Positions 10,923-24,230 of a DNA stretch of 64,000 nt are shown here, piece after piece. Position numbers and translations under genes: made by a program. The first letter of the stretch is position 1, and each line of letters opens with the position of its first letter. The stretch lies in contig OZ176051.1 in assembly GCA_964247055.1 (NCBI GenBank), forward strand, positions 1,364,001 through 1,428,000, written 5' to 3'. The notes beneath the pieces were generated by a model. That model was not told where the DNA came from. It worked only from the letters and a program-made list of their open reading frames with translations, and made no database searches. The DNA comes from Paragordius varius (taxonomy: Eukaryota > Nematomorpha).

Positions 10923-12497
10923 TTATTTACAAGGGCACGGTCTAAAAACCAAAGGTTTTTGTCTATATCGAGAACAGACGCTATCATCGATTAAATCTTT
11001 TAGCGACGGGTCTTTGACACAAAAAACTGACCGATACTGTAATGTTGGGCTGAAATATAGAGAGGATTCGTTTTTCGAATGGTATGAAGGAAAAGTTGTA
11101 TTAACGTCTTTTGTTGTTTCGCGGCAGAAACAAGGTTGCCAGTATCCTAACCACCAATAAGGGAGACAAGTAAAATTATTGCATTTTCGGGATAAAGTTG
11201 CTTTAGGTTTTGGTTGAGGACAAAGTTTATCGCTCACTTTGAGTCCAGATATAGAATTTGCACAAAAATAAGCCTTATTTTGTGTGCCACCCCATCTGTT
11301 GTTATTAGAATTTTCAAAACTACATTTTTTATTGCATGGACTCCAATCAGTTAATGCCCAGATGTATGATGTGTTGGTGGGATTATTGGAATCTAAACTT
11401 ATGTTTGACTTTACAGATTTGTGATAATAGGTGACAGATATATTGATTGAAACATTTAACTGAATAAAGAGAACATAAACGATCAGATCTTTTTCGAGTG
11501 GACCCACAATGGAAATAATTCTTGCTGACTTTTTTTGGTTGAAGTATAGTTATAAACTACGGCTTTTACAGCCGATGAACTTTTTACCCTATGCACCCCA
11601 AACCAGGTGATTGTTAAATTGCCATTAAGCATATATTCAGCATCCTGTGCATAAGTCAGAGCTAGATAATTAGCATTCTCACTCATTTCTTGAATGGTTA
11701 TTTGTGTTGCATCTTTTGGAATGGTTGCTACACTCAAATACGAGCTTGCATTGTTCTCCAAAAAACTATCTTCAACTTGACTCGTGTTAAGATAAACATA
11801 ATTTTCCACTTTTTTGCAATTTTTATTGCGTCCATCACAGATGAGACAATTATCTTTCTTAGCTCGGCTCTCTAGTCGTCGATCGCAAGCTATCGGATGA
11901 CAGCGCCCTTCTATACAAACACCATCTATATATATAAAACAAATGAATCATTTAGGATATAAAGAAATATTAATAAGCTTAAAGAGTTTCCTATTATCTA
12001 GCTTTTGCTAATTAAAACTGTCGGAGTTCAAGATAATCGTTTATTTTACTAATGCACCGTTTACCCGATTAAGAAAAATATTTTTCAATATTCTTTTAGT
12101 GATGTCAAAATAAATTTTATTTACTGTATTCGATATCACTTTTGATTTCTAGTGGCGTCTGTTCAAAACTAGCACTTCCCATATTACACAATGTCCCATC
12201 TCGTAAACTGTGAGCATATGAATCAATCATTTCTAAGCTAACATTTTTCGTAATATTTGGATGTGAAATTAAACTTTGCGATTCATTGAGTTTTTCCTCG
12301 TTTGGCACGGATGATTGATATTCCGATTGAATATTTTTGCAGTTTAAATGACAGGCAGGCGCGCCATACATGATGGTTTGATAGTCAAAAATCCAAGTAG
12401 AATTGCATATTCCTTTAACTTTATATCCATACTCCTGGCATTGGTAATTAGGATTGTATTCTGCTTAAATATATTGTAATTGAATATGAATTATTTA

Positions 12498-12789
12498 CAG
12501 TAAAAATGGAAATTATACGGACAAAATGTAAAAATATAAAGAAAATTTTTTTTTTCAAAACACAACCATACTTTTTTAAACCTTAATTCATCCTATAAAA
12601 ACATTTAATTACAATCGTAAAATAAATAAAATTGATTGTGTTACCAATTTACATTTTTATATTATACTTTGTAGTTTAAAACATAGAATTCTATTTAAAA
12701 AAAATCAAGATTAAAAAAGGATGGTTGTCTTTTAGTAAAAAATATTTGTTTTATTTTCACGTTTTACCGTATAATTTCAATTTTTACTG
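12498..12789. mobile_element. Tc1/mariner-type MITE in the exon 7/8 intron, unit 2
   Basis: This is the unit 2 copy of the element at 541-827, with CAGTAAAAATGG and TTTTTACTG ends and TA on the left flank (right flank TG). Confidence 0.7.
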
Positions 12790-14255
12790 TGAAGCTGTTG
12801 TATAAAAAAGTTTTGCCAGATTTCCAAAATAATAACAATTTTGAAAATTACATATGTCTTTATACTATATATAAGTTGAATTAAGACTCAAAAAGAAAAA
12901 TATAGATTTAATATATTTCAATGCCATCAGATACATATTTATCGTTGACTCTAAAAATAATATTATCAATATTTTGAGAATTTAGGTTATTCCCTTCTTG
13001 CAAAGTGCTTAGATGCGACTTAATATCCGACAAATCCCCTATTTAGAATCTAATCTGAACGAAAATTTACTTTATTATTAACGTATGGTGCAAAGCTACT
13101 CTACAAACGACATAAAGATATCTGTTTTTTAAAATAATATTTAGATAAAAAACTTAACTTTTACTAGTTATTATGTTTTCATAATATTACCTTCATACTC
13201 ATTTTCTTTCTTACAATCCCTTAAGTTGCATGTTTTATAGCGGGTTTTTCGACCAACACAAAAGGTCCCATCGTTTGTCGGGCTTTATTAATTTAAAAGA
13301 CATTATAACTTCAAAAATTATAAATTCTGATCATAGAAAAAAGGGTATATTAGAAAAATTGATTCTTTATTACACATTGGTTATAAGATATTTTTAATCG
13401 AAATATTCCTTTGTACATTAGAGGCCCTTAATTTGGAAATTATTGTAAAATATAAAATACCATATTAATCAAATTAGAACTTATAAATGAAAAATAAATT
13501 ATCATCAAAACAATTTATCTTAATTTTCCTAAACCATAAATAAATTACATTGGATTATCACATGCTCGAGTTGATTTGGAAAGACCTATGCCACAAGATT
13601 TACTACATGGAGTCCAAGGGCCCCAATGTCCCCAATTTCCTATTTGCTGGAAAGTTTTATCATTAAGTTGTCTGACATTCTGAGTTACTGCAATACATTC
13701 CTTGTTGTAACACCATTTATTAACTCCACAATAGGTGCCATCCTCAACCATTTTCATTTTACTGATGCATTTACCATTCACTTTACAACAGAGTGTTCCA
13801 CTGCATATATCCTGTTTTTGTTATCAAAAGTGAGATTTGATATATATTGTATAATTTTCAAAAATTAAACGGTAATATTTCATATTTTTTATGTTTTGTA
13901 ATATATTGGTAGTTATTTTTAAATCATAATCAAAATAATGAATTAAATCAGACCGTTTTTAGAATACTATTTGATATAAAATTTTAGTGGCCCTAAAGAT
14001 CTAGTCTTGTAATCTAGTTATATATTTGTAGTTATTTCATAATTGTGTTAAAAATAAATTGTGTACAAATAAAATATATATTATTGAGTATATCTCTAAA
14101 ATAGGAGTTATCTAAACAACAAAATTAAAATTAACAGAAAATAAATTACTACCTTTTGGGACAAAAAAATCAATTATCATAATAATTATGACCTATGAAT
14201 GAAATTAAATAAAAATTGAAATATGTAAGGCTTATATCTGTGGACGAACTTTGAG

Positions 14256-15237
14256 TCTATATATTTATAAAAATGGAAAATGCTGGCTTTTTGATCTGTT
14301 TCCGGAAAACCGGTGAACCCATTCAAATCCAAATATCGAAATAATTATTAATGAATGCCCCGACAATAGCTTCGCCCTTTTTTGAATTAGGGCCCCAGTT
14401 CGGGTCCACCCCCGTGTAAAAAACGGGTTTTTTTTGAAAACATGTCCACAAAAATCGTGTATTTGAGACAATTTTCCGGAAAACTTGTTGGACTATTCGA
14501 TTTCACATATGATTTTTTTACTTATTTTCGATTGCGCCGAACATAGTCGGCTCGTTTTTTTAATTTAGGCCCTCTTTTTACCCGCTCCCCCCCGTAAAAT
14601 GCCATTTTCAAAAAACAAAGTCCACAAAAATAATTTGTTGATTATTCGACCAAGGTATGAGACCGTTAAAATTCAATAAAGCCATGTATTCCCTGTTTAA
14701 AGGCAAAACATTTAGTCAAGCGTTTCTTTCATGATAGCTGCTGGGTAGAAAACTACCTGCGAAAAACTGACCCGTCATATCGAAATAGCGTGCTTTTGGG
14801 GCGAAATTTTAGAAAACCTATGTGGCGATATGAGTTTAATAGCTGCTTAAGGTATTACCCGTAAAAAGTCAAAAATTTTAGTCAAGCGGATTTTTCGAAT
14901 TAGCTGTTAGATAGGTCCTTTGCTCTCTAAAAAATGCGCTATCATTGAACTATTATTTAGTTTTGAAGCCATTTTTCCTTAGGAATGAATCATGATTCCA
15001 GGTATAAAGGCAAAATTATTAACTACATTTTTATATTGGCCTCTGGGTAGGGGGCTGCCCGCCTACAACTGAACCATCATATCGATACAGCATGCCTTTG
15101 ACAAATTTCAGAATATGAGACCATCTGAATCATTTTGAAACTTCGTGCCGCATAACATTGCTTATAAAATCGAAAATGGCCCCCCAGAAGTCCGAAGGAC
15201 TTACTCGGGCTGCGTAGCAGCACGAGATTTACGCTAG
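14256..15237 (+). mobile_element. Helitron in the exon 5/6 intron, unit 2
   Basis: It runs from TCTATATATTTATAAAAATG to the 3' hairpin and ATTTACGCTAG, followed by T. Removing it joins ctttga(g) to tattcata, matching the empty site ctttgaatattcata of unit 1. The same insertion is at 57,202-58,184 in unit 6. A short middle section appears to be copied filler, and no helicase is coded. Confidence 0.85.
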
Positions 15238-15239
15238 TA

Positions 15240-15278
<39 letters not shown>
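15240..15278. repeat. (TA)n microsatellite
   Basis: This is a run of TA/AT dinucleotides of about 35 bp directly after the Helitron. It is shorter in unit 6 (58,189-58,206) and nearly absent in other units. Confidence 0.9.
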
Positions 15279-15280
<2 letters not shown>

Positions 15281-17314
15281 CAAATTTATATTTTTAGTAC
15301 GAAAATATTAATATATACTTCTATACCGGGACAGTATGTGGTATTTCGCAGGCCCATGTTCAATTGGCATTGGTGATCTAGGTTGTATTGTGTTCCCAAA
15401 AAATTGGTGGCTATTTTGGCTTGCAAATCTGGATCGTACGGTTTAAAGTGTAAAATGGTAAAATTTCGATAAACATCTTGAAATATTGAAGGTTTATCTA
15501 TGGAGTCTAGGGTTATATTTTTTATGATATGACTTAAATTTTTTTCTTGTTTCTGCACAGTTTTCAAATGTTGAATCAAATGTTGGGACAAATTCTTTTC
15601 ATAAGCCTCTGTGTCGATGACAGTCACGTATTGAGTAAAGGGTTCAAAGTATAAAAACATTGATTCTTTTTCTATGATAGTTTTTGGTGGATGGGAGGAG
15701 GACATATTGTCGCTTTTTGCCTTTAAACAATCTGCATTTTGTTTTTGAATGAAACCATTTAACTCTTGATAACTACAGTTGGACCATATAAGATCGGCCT
15801 CTAAACTTTGAGGTAACTGAGAGTCCATAATGTATGGCAGTTTTTTGGATTCATTATTTTGCTTTTTTTTTAATTCGATTATTAACATTGTGCCTTAAAC
15901 AAAATTCCATTGTATCATGTTTCATACCTAATCTAACAACGGCAACAATAATAGATGGGCAATATATAAATTTACTCAAAAAAATATTTTAATTAAGGCC
16001 CATTTGAATTTATTATTTTGGATGTCATATTTTACAGTAAAACTTTTGTTTTAAATAAATTATTTTTTGTTATTAAGATTTAAAACCGCATATAATATTA
16101 ATTTTAAACCCATGAAATAAATCATATGTTTAGGAACACAAAAAAAACTTTATTTATATTCAAAAAATGGTTTTTACCATTCCTAAATACATTTATAACA
16201 AAATTACATCTTAGAAAGGTCATTTCTTACTATTTTAGACATGGATTCCCAGAGCGCTTACACACCTTTATATCCTGGATATGAAGTAAAATACAGCATT
16301 TTTACCCTTTATATTTAAAGTATTAGGTATATTCTTAAGCATCTTATTAATTATCTTTTGCTCAAAAATATTCCCCCCCAAATTATTTTTTTCCTATCTC
16401 AAGTTTAAATAAAAGTAAAAAAAGGAAATAATGTGTACAAATGTCCGATTTCATGTGCAATGGTGAATGCTGTGCTTAGTCCAGTATCTTCAGCAATGAC
16501 ACAACTTCTACCATTCTGACATATGGAACCGACTTCGGCCATTCCTAAAGTATTACAAGGCGTGTAATTCTGAGCGCATAAATCTAATCTAGTGCAAATG
16601 ATTTATAAACGAACATTTTATAAAATATAATTGTTCAGTTTATTTACCTCATTTCTAAATGTTAAAATTGCAAAAAATAATTCTATGAAGGAAAAAATAC
16701 TTTGTTAACATGATGGCCACGTGATAGGATGGTACCAACTGACTTTCATTGAATAATGTGTATTGCCAAGCACAGAAGCTTTTTAAGTAATCATCAGCAT
16801 TTATTGTCATATTAACCGATTTAGGCTTAATTATATACAATTGTTATAAAACAATTTGAATAAAAAAATTAAAAAATTTAAAAATTACGATTGTCTTTAA
16901 ATGTATCATAGAGTTCCATTCAATTGTAAGAGGGAATCCGAAACTGGATCGTTTAAATATGGAGTTAACCTTAATGTATAAATAATGTTCATTTAATAAA
17001 ATATTAATGGGAATAAAAAAAGTTAACCAAAACCAGAATGGATTTAGGAAGGTTGGAATTGTTTATATAATTTAAAAACTAAAAATTTACCGGAGTATAT
17101 GTAGATATTAACTCACCGAATGCATTAAAGTATATATGTAAGCTTCAACATCATAGTTTTTGTAATGCGAAACAAAAGATTGATCAGTAAAAACTATGGC
17201 TTTGATTATCATCGCCTCTAACAATGTGGATGTGATGTGGGACGCAGAATCTTCTGTAATAGAATTAGCATAGATTATATAAAAACAATGCAAACTCAAA
17301 AGCAGAAAATGCAT

Positions 17315-17651
17315 TATTAAATACTTTTAACTTAACGTAAAAGATATTTTTTTCTTACAATCGCATCGCACCAAATGTTATTCAGAATATGCTGCATAAC
17401 TTAATGCTTGCTTAAATTAATGAAAATATTCAATGGCTCATATTTCCCTATTTATGCCTATATGAAAAGTACTTACTATATTTGTATCTCCAATGATATA
17501 AAAGTTAATTGTTTACATCAAACACAATAATAACATTAATTTGAGTGTGGGAAATGGAAGTTAGTATGGTATGGTGAGATGTTGACTGTTTTATTGCAAA
17601 CGCAAAACTCAGTTTGAGTAAATTTACACTTGTTTTGTCGTACAATTTGAG
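17315..17651. promoter_or_regulatory. Shared head-to-head promoter interval, genes B and P2
   Basis: 337 bp lie between the two start codons. Both conserved blocks are kept. It differs from the other units by small indels near 17,490-17,510, where the ATTGTTGCAAAAG stretch is lost. Confidence 0.45.
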
Positions 17652-17922
17652 ATGGAAACAGGTAATAATGAAATGGGAAATGAACAAAAAGGTCCTCCGG
17701 TCTTACCTCCCCCATATAAGGAAGAAATCGAACCTAAAGCTCCAAAGTTGGAAAACAATAATGGAGCCATATATATCCAAATACTACCCAATTAATAACG
17801 CAAAATCAAACATCGGCTGCCTTTCAGAATGGTTATTTAAAATAAAATCTACTAATATCTTTTTTTTCTAATACCATCATGGCATTCCTCAACCCGTTTT
17901 TTATCCGCCACATCCACCTGTG
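17652..17922 (+). pseudogene. P2: PPPY gene, broken copy (unit 2)
   Basis: Exon 1 is 17652-17831 and exon 2 is about 17871-17922. The PPPYKEE part is intact, but one T is missing after NNGAI (about 17,770), which leads to an early stop. The exon 2 acceptor tttgcag|GATACC has become ttttcta|ATACC, so no AG remains. The gene is doubly disabled. Confidence 0.75.
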
Positions 17923-18107
17923 GTTAGTTATTTCATATTATTTTTAAAAATATATATGTACTTTAAAAATGTCTTTAGGAGTTTTTGATTACATTGGACA
18001 ACAAATTCTTCTGCCACTAGAGATTTTTGCATTTGATATTTACTATCATTTTAACAGTAAATCTGAAATAAAAATTATAACTCCATGTATTTTTAATTTG
18101 ATTTTTT

Positions 18108-19230
18108 TGATTACACTAGTCGACAAATTTGGACATTTTTGAGCACCACCACTCAAACTTTTAAATTATGACTAATTTCAGTGTTTTAAAACCGAATGTG
18201 AAAAAACTTTTGATCCCGCCAATCAGAATTTTGAAATATTATAGGTTTTTCAATTTTTCAAAAACAAGAGAAAATCGAGAGAAAATCAAATATAACTTTA
18301 TAATAAAATGTTATTATATTATAAACTTATTATCATTTAATAAAGCGTTTTAAACTCTATCTTTTGAATATAAATATGTCATTTACATATCAGAGAGAAA
18401 AATAGTACGGACTTAATCGTCAAAATTTAGTCTTTTTCTTTCAAGTGAAGTTTTACGTATAAAATTAAAAATACTAAAAAAGGCATTCTATGGTTTAAAC
18501 CTTCGGCTTTCAGATAGACTATATTTTTTTTGTTAGTTTTCGTTCTTTCGAGTACTTATTAGGCTTTTTTTCTTGAGTTGGTTCTTACAAAAAATCCTTT
18601 ATTTATACCTAGTGGATATACTTTATTTTTTAAAATTATTGGTTGTTTTGTATTTTTAATTTCAGATAGATGTTGTGTAGCCACTTTTAGTAGAATTTAC
18701 TATTATTGGATTACACCATTTGTATTTACCTAATCTTTTTTTTTAATTTTGTAGAATTTATCTAACCTTATTCTGTAAATTGGTTAATTTGACATGTCAA
18801 TTTGCCACGATTTGGCTTGCAAGTCTCTCTTATCGGACTTTACGATCACTTATTGTTATCTTTGCCATATCTGGCATAATTATAGGATCGCTTGGGGGAT
18901 ATGCAGAGCTTGTGCAGCCGCCCATATCTATCACACTATACATAAGCCCCTTTTAGATTTTTAATACTTTGGCTCTTAGCTTGTTTAGTATCTTATTTAA
19001 TGCCTAGAATTTTGTTATTCATGCATGGAATATTACTTGTAGCGACTTGTTCATTTGAATATTTAAACATATGTACACGAGGAATGACTGTTATTTTTAA
19101 ATTAAATACAAATTTAAAAATTAAATTTCGGAAAAATCCTATTGGTGGCCTCAATTTTCTTTTTTGTTTTGGCCTTTCCATGCCATTAGATATCAGAAAA
19201 TGCAAATATAATGGGGTGGTGCAAAACCTT
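18108..19230. other. About 1.1 kb sequence present only in unit 2
   Basis: Units 2 and 3 agree up to TTTAATTTGATTTTTTT and again from CTTTATCAAAATTTTACTAA. Unit 3 has only about 12 bp between these points (AATTATGCGTCC), whereas unit 2 has 1.1 kb. A partial inverted repeat, GCACCACC near 18,144 and GGTGGTGC near 19,215, hints at a transposon, but no clear target duplication or coding is seen. A deletion in unit 3 is the alternative. Confidence 0.45.
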
Positions 19231-20976
19231 TCTTTATCAAAATTTTACTAAATGTTTTTCTTTGAAAATATACAAGTGCCTATTTGTAATATATCATTCG
19301 AAAGAGTAATAAAAGCTCTATAAAATGCATACTAATATATATTACATCGACAGTTAATATTGGACACAGAAAGCGACAAACGCGCGAAGCGAGAGCATTT
19401 TTAATTAATAGGATGAAAATAGCTCAAACTTTGTCTAGATGGTGATGAATGTTCAAAAAAGATAACACAAGAAAGTTTATTTGATTAATTATTTTTTTTT
19501 TGCTTTTATGTCACTCAAAACAGCTATTTTTAAGTTTTTTGTTTTTTTAAATTACCATCTCATCAATAATAATTTATTTTCTTTACGAGGCTGATAATTT
19601 CTAAATTTTAAAGATAAAAACAAGGTTTAAGGTATTTTTGATTTTTATTACCATTAAATAAATTTACACTTATAACTATGCATTTTAGTATCCACTAGGT
19701 AAAATATTTATGGTAACAATATTTTTTAAAAAAAGGCAAACCAAAAGCTTTTTCAAACATTTTTTTTAAATAATAAACCCTAATAATTATATAAAAATAA
19801 TTTATATGAACTTCAAATTAGTTTTCTGTGATTTTGATTTATATACACCTCAGAATTTTAGTACAAAGCGTTTGCTTAATTGGTGAATTTTTGTAAAAAA
19901 ACACATATTGCTTTATCTTAAAGACTTGGTTCCTGTGGTGTATGATTAACAACCATTTTTAATAAAATAACATAAAACTAAGTTTTGTTAGTGGCTCTGG
20001 TTTAACCGCAGTCATAAAAATTTAACAATCCATGTAAAACCATAAATTTTCCGGTTTTTATGGTGCAAGAGCTTTTTAAATTGGAATTGTTTTCTGAAAT
20101 TTTATCCCGATAGAACTTTGATTAAAACAGACCCAAACCTAAATTATAATTTATCCAAATATTGACATCATAATTAAATATTTTTTTATTCTTTTCATCT
20201 TTTAGATTAAATTTTAGATATATGGCTTTGTCATTTGATTTATGAGTCGAAGGCTATGAACAAATCACTTATGATATTATTGATAGAACAGGATGGCATA
20301 AAGAAATTTTTGCTTATGGCAATGATTGTTTTATAATTCAAAATATCAATAAATATATTAACATGCGAAAGGTGGCTAAAACAAATGTTTTTTTATAAAT
20401 ATATTTAACATAATCTACACAGATTGATAAACTTTGCTATTGCTAAATTGGTAAGGTTTTTTACCCATAATTAAGGGATATTTGACCTTCCAGATTTAAT
20501 AATATATCAACGGAATGGCGCATTTATAAATGAAATGTAAGACTATAACTAAACAAACCATATGTTTTTTGGTAAATTGTATAAAAATATTATAAAAGCT
20601 TTTAGATAAACAAGACAATGACGTTACTAGAGATAAATTGTTAATAAAATACATTTATTTTTGACATGCAACAATTAAAATACATATTATTTTTGGCCCC
20701 TTAGTTTTCGACATTTATACATCCGTGTATTTATGCATATTTTAATAATTTAATTCCCATGATATAACCCAAGAAACATCCATGAATTTGCATTTATATG
20801 ATTGAAAACGAGAGTCTACATAATATAATTTTTATTCAATCGGTAAAAATTTTTGATCAACACTTTTAATCACACATCGGAAATATTATATTTGTTACTT
20901 TTTAATTTTCGCTATTAAAATTTTTAGGTTAATCAAATTGAAGATATTTATTAATTACTCCCAGATATTTATATAT
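19231..20976. other. P-Q spacer, class II, unit 2
   Basis: About 19,231-19,850 is shared only with unit 3 (28,460-29,095) and includes CGCGCGAAGCGAGAGC. From about 19,855 it matches every unit. It is non-coding apart from the candidate decayed exon listed separately. Confidence 0.5.
20253..20371 (+). other. Possible relict upstream exon of the Q gene
   Basis: This is an open stretch of about 39 codons (YEQITYDIIDRTGWHKEIF and onward) bounded by AG and by a possible donor CGAAAG|GTGGC. Homologous stretches are open in unit 5 but carry stops or frameshifts in units 1, 3 and 4. Its phase does not join the MSFNN exon cleanly. It could be a dead exon of a longer ancestral Q gene, or chance. Confidence 0.2.
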
Positions 20977-21230
20977 ACCATTTACAATTCAAATTTACCC
21001 TTAAACAATTTAAATTGACCCTTAAACATTCAAATTCACCCTCAAATAAATTATATGTTTTTAAGATAAAATTTACCTTATATGAATATTAAAAAATAAT
21101 AAACTATGCCACAAAGATGTATTTCATATTAATAAATTATATTAGTTTCAAAGCACATTTATTTTTAGGGTGAATTTGAATTGGAGGATGAATAATAATT
21201 GTTCAAAGGTGAATTTGAACTGTAAATGGT
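20977..21230. mobile_element. MITE with subterminal repeats, upstream of Q2
   Basis: Its ends are ACCATTTACAATTC and TGTAAATGGT, with CAATTCAAATTCACCC-type repeats in both arms. It is the unit 2 copy of the element at 9,962. Confidence 0.7.
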
Positions 21231-21294
21231 ATAATTTTAAAAATTTACTGTTAATATATAATTTTATAAGAACGTAATTAATAATTTTAGAATT

Positions 21295-21844
21295 ATGAGT
21301 TTTAACAATTTAACATTGGTCGCGTTAACTTCAATACCGTATTGGTATGGAGTAGGGGAGGTGAAATATTGTTTTTATGAAAAAAGACATTACAAATATT
21401 CACTTCAACAATATTATTCATGGCGCCCAGATACTTTGGAATGGGAAAGAATTGTTTTAACCGAAGATCAGTTGACGAAAAAAATTGAACCCTTTTATAG
21501 TCATTATATTTTACATATAAAGTATCCAGAAATTAGAGATATACAGTAATAGTTATAAGGAACAAGATTATACAAATGTTGATGGTAATGATAGGAATAA
21601 AGTTGCAAACATTATAAAAGAATATGTTGAAAAATACAAAGCCATGCAGAATAATGGATTGAAAACTGCTATAAATTCATTGCCAATCAAATTATTTGAA
21701 CAATCTACGGATGCAACCACAGAACTTACAAATGTAGATCTTATCGATGATTCGACTGAAATTTTTTCCAGAAAATTTAACAGTTGGTGGCTTTTTACAG
21801 AATGTTATTTCAATAATCCGTTGTATACCATGAATATGCATTAA
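21295..21844 (+). pseudogene. Q2: frameshifted copy of the unknown 184-aa gene (unit 2)
   Basis: The start and the last two thirds match Q3 closely. Five bases are missing where the others read GAGAAATCATATACAG (about 21,537), which truncates the protein after IRDIQ at about 84 aa. The rest of the frame continues open to the normal MNMH end, so the damage is recent or this allele is unusual. Confidence 0.75.
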
Positions 21845-23453
21845 AAAAATATTTTCAGGATTTTTTAATAAAACAATTACAAAATGCAACATTTATTATT
21901 TACAAGGGCACGGTCTAGAAACCAAAGGTTTTTGTCTATATCGAGAACAGACGCTATCATCGATTAAATCTTTTAGCGACGGGTCTTTGACACAAAAAAC
22001 TGACCGATACTGTAATGTTGGGCTGAAATATAGAGAGGATTCATTTTTCGAATGGTATAATGGAAAAGTTGTATTAGCGTCCTTTGTTGTTTCGCGGCAG
22101 AAACAAGGTTGCCAGTATCCTAACCACCAAAAAGGAAGACAAGTAAAATTATTGCATTTTCGGGATAAAGTTGCTTTAGGTTTTGGTTGAGGACAAAGTT
22201 TATCGCTCACTTTGAGTCCAGATATGGAATTGGCACAAAAATAAGCCTTATTTTGTGTGCCACCCCATTTGTTGTCATTAGAATGCTCAAAACTACATTT
22301 TTTATTGCATGGACTCCAATCAGTTAATGCCCAGATGTATGATGCGTTGGTTGGATCATTGGAATATAAACTTATGTTTGACTTTACAGATTTGTGATAA
22401 TAGGTGACAGATATATTGATTGAAACATTTAAATGAGTAATAAGAACATAAACGATCAGATCTTTTTCGAGTGGACCCACGATAGAAATAAATTCTTGCT
22501 GACTTTTTTTGGTTGAAGTATAATTATAAACTACGGCTTTCACCGCTGATGAGGTTTTTACCCTATGCACCCCAATCCAAGTGATTGTTAAATTCCCATT
22601 AAGCATATATTCGGCATCCTGTGCATATGTTAGAGCTAGATAATTAGAATTCTCACTCATTTCTTGAATGGTTATTTGTGTTGCATCTTTTGGAATAGTT
22701 GCTACACTCAAATACGAGCTTGCATTGTTCTCCAAAAATCTATTCTCAACTTGACTCGTGTTAAGAAAAACATAATTTTCCACTTTTTTGCAATTTTTAT
22801 TGCGTCCATCACAGATGAGACAATTATCTTTCTTAGCTCGGCTCTCGAGTCGTCGATCGCAAGCTATCGGATGACAACGCCCTTCTATACAAAAACCATC
22901 TATAAACAAACGAATCATTAGGATAAAAAGAAATAGAAGCTTAAACACTTTCCTAATATTTAGCTAGATTATGTTAATTAAAACTGGAGGAGTTCAAAAA
23001 AATCGTTTATATTACTTATGCACCGTTTACCCGATTAAGAGAAATATATTTTTAACCAATATTTGTTGTATATTTGCAAAATAAATTTTACTTACCGTAT
23101 TCGATATCACTTTTAATTTCTAATGGAGTGTGTTCAAATCTAACACTCCCCATATAACACAAAGTCCCATCTCGTAAACTGTGAGCATAGGAATCAATCA
23201 TTTCTAAGCTAACATTTTTCGTAATATTTGGATGTGAAATTAAACTTTGCGATTCATTTAGTTTTTCCTCGTTTGGCACGGATGATTGATATTGCGATTG
23301 AATATTTTTGCAGTTTAAATGACAGCCAGGGGCGCCATACATGATGGTTTGATAGTCAAAAATCCAAGTAGAATTACATATTCCTTTAACTTTACATCCA
23401 TACTCCTGGCATTGGTAATTAGAATTGTATATAAATTGATTATGAACAAATTA

Positions 23454-23744
23454 CAGTAAAAATTCAAATTATACGGACAAAATGTGTAAAAATATAAAGA
23501 CATTTTTTTTCAAAATACAACCATACCTATTTAAACCTTAATTTATCCCATAAAAAACATTCAATTACAATAGTAAAATACATAAAATTGATTGTGTTAC
23601 CAATTTACATTCCTATATTATACTTTGTAGTTTAAAACATAGAATTCTATTTAAAAAAAATCAAGATTAAAAAAGTATGGTTATCTTTTACAAAAAATAT
23701 TTGTCTTATTTTCACGTTTTACCGTATAATTTTAATTTTTACTG
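23454..23744. mobile_element. Tc1/mariner-type MITE in the exon 7/8 intron, unit 3
   Basis: This is the unit 3 copy of the element at 541-827. The small deletion that removed the exon 8 acceptor lies just outside its left end. Confidence 0.65.
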
Positions 23745-24230
23745 TGAAGCTGTTGTATAAAAAAGTTTTGCCAGAGTTCCAATAATAACACTAATTATGT
23801 TTTTATACATTTATATATAAGTTGAATTAAGCACCATGCCCATCAAATACAAATTTATCGTTGAACCTAAAAATAATATTATCATTATTTGAGAATTCAG
23901 GTTATTCCCTCTTGTGTGCTTAGATGCGACTTAATATACGACAATTTCCCTATTTAATACGAAAATTAACAATATGATTAACGTATGGTGCAAAGCTACT
24001 CCCATACAAACGACATAAAGATATCTGTTTTTTTAAAATAATATTTACAACAAAAAACTTATCTTCTATTAATTATAATGTTTTCATAATATTACCTTCA
24101 TACTCATTTTCTTTCTTACAATCCGTTAAGTTGCATGTTTTATAGCGGGTTTTTCGACCAACACAAAAGGTCCCATCGTTTGTCGGACTTTATTAATTTA
24201 TTAGATATGATCAAATATAACTCAAAATAA

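Larger units (their letters stand above)
10923..17314 (-). pseudogene. ADAMTS-like metalloprotease, gene B (unit 2), two frameshifts
   Basis: Exons in order: 17117-17314, 16889-16969, 16701-16825, 16439-16588, 15319-15932, 13549-13811, 13191-13282, 12125-12463, 10923-11925. All splice sites look usable, with exon 1 ending in a perfect GTGAGT donor. Early in exon 5 an extra AAT plus one extra A in an A-run shifts the frame shortly after the zinc site. In exon 9 one T is missing after the KSQQE codons (about 11,515), so the TSP1 tail is lost. In exon 6 a tryptophan after SGTL is cysteine. The exon 8 donor junction gives EYN instead of EYD. The copy therefore cannot make the full protein, although its exons are otherwise about as well preserved as those of the intact genes, so decay looks recent. 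Confidence 0.85.

Noticed and set aside
19000-19251. An 80-codon plus-strand frame in the unit 2-only block
   Set aside because: It is single copy, AT-biased, has an overlapping frame on the other strand, and has no recognisable motif.
21987-22190. Plus-strand open frames opposite exon 9 of the proteases (also 42,602, 53,004, 22,664, 53,717)
   Set aside because: They are shadows of well-supported minus-strand exons with ADAMTS spacer and TSP1 homology, and have no splice or start context of their own.
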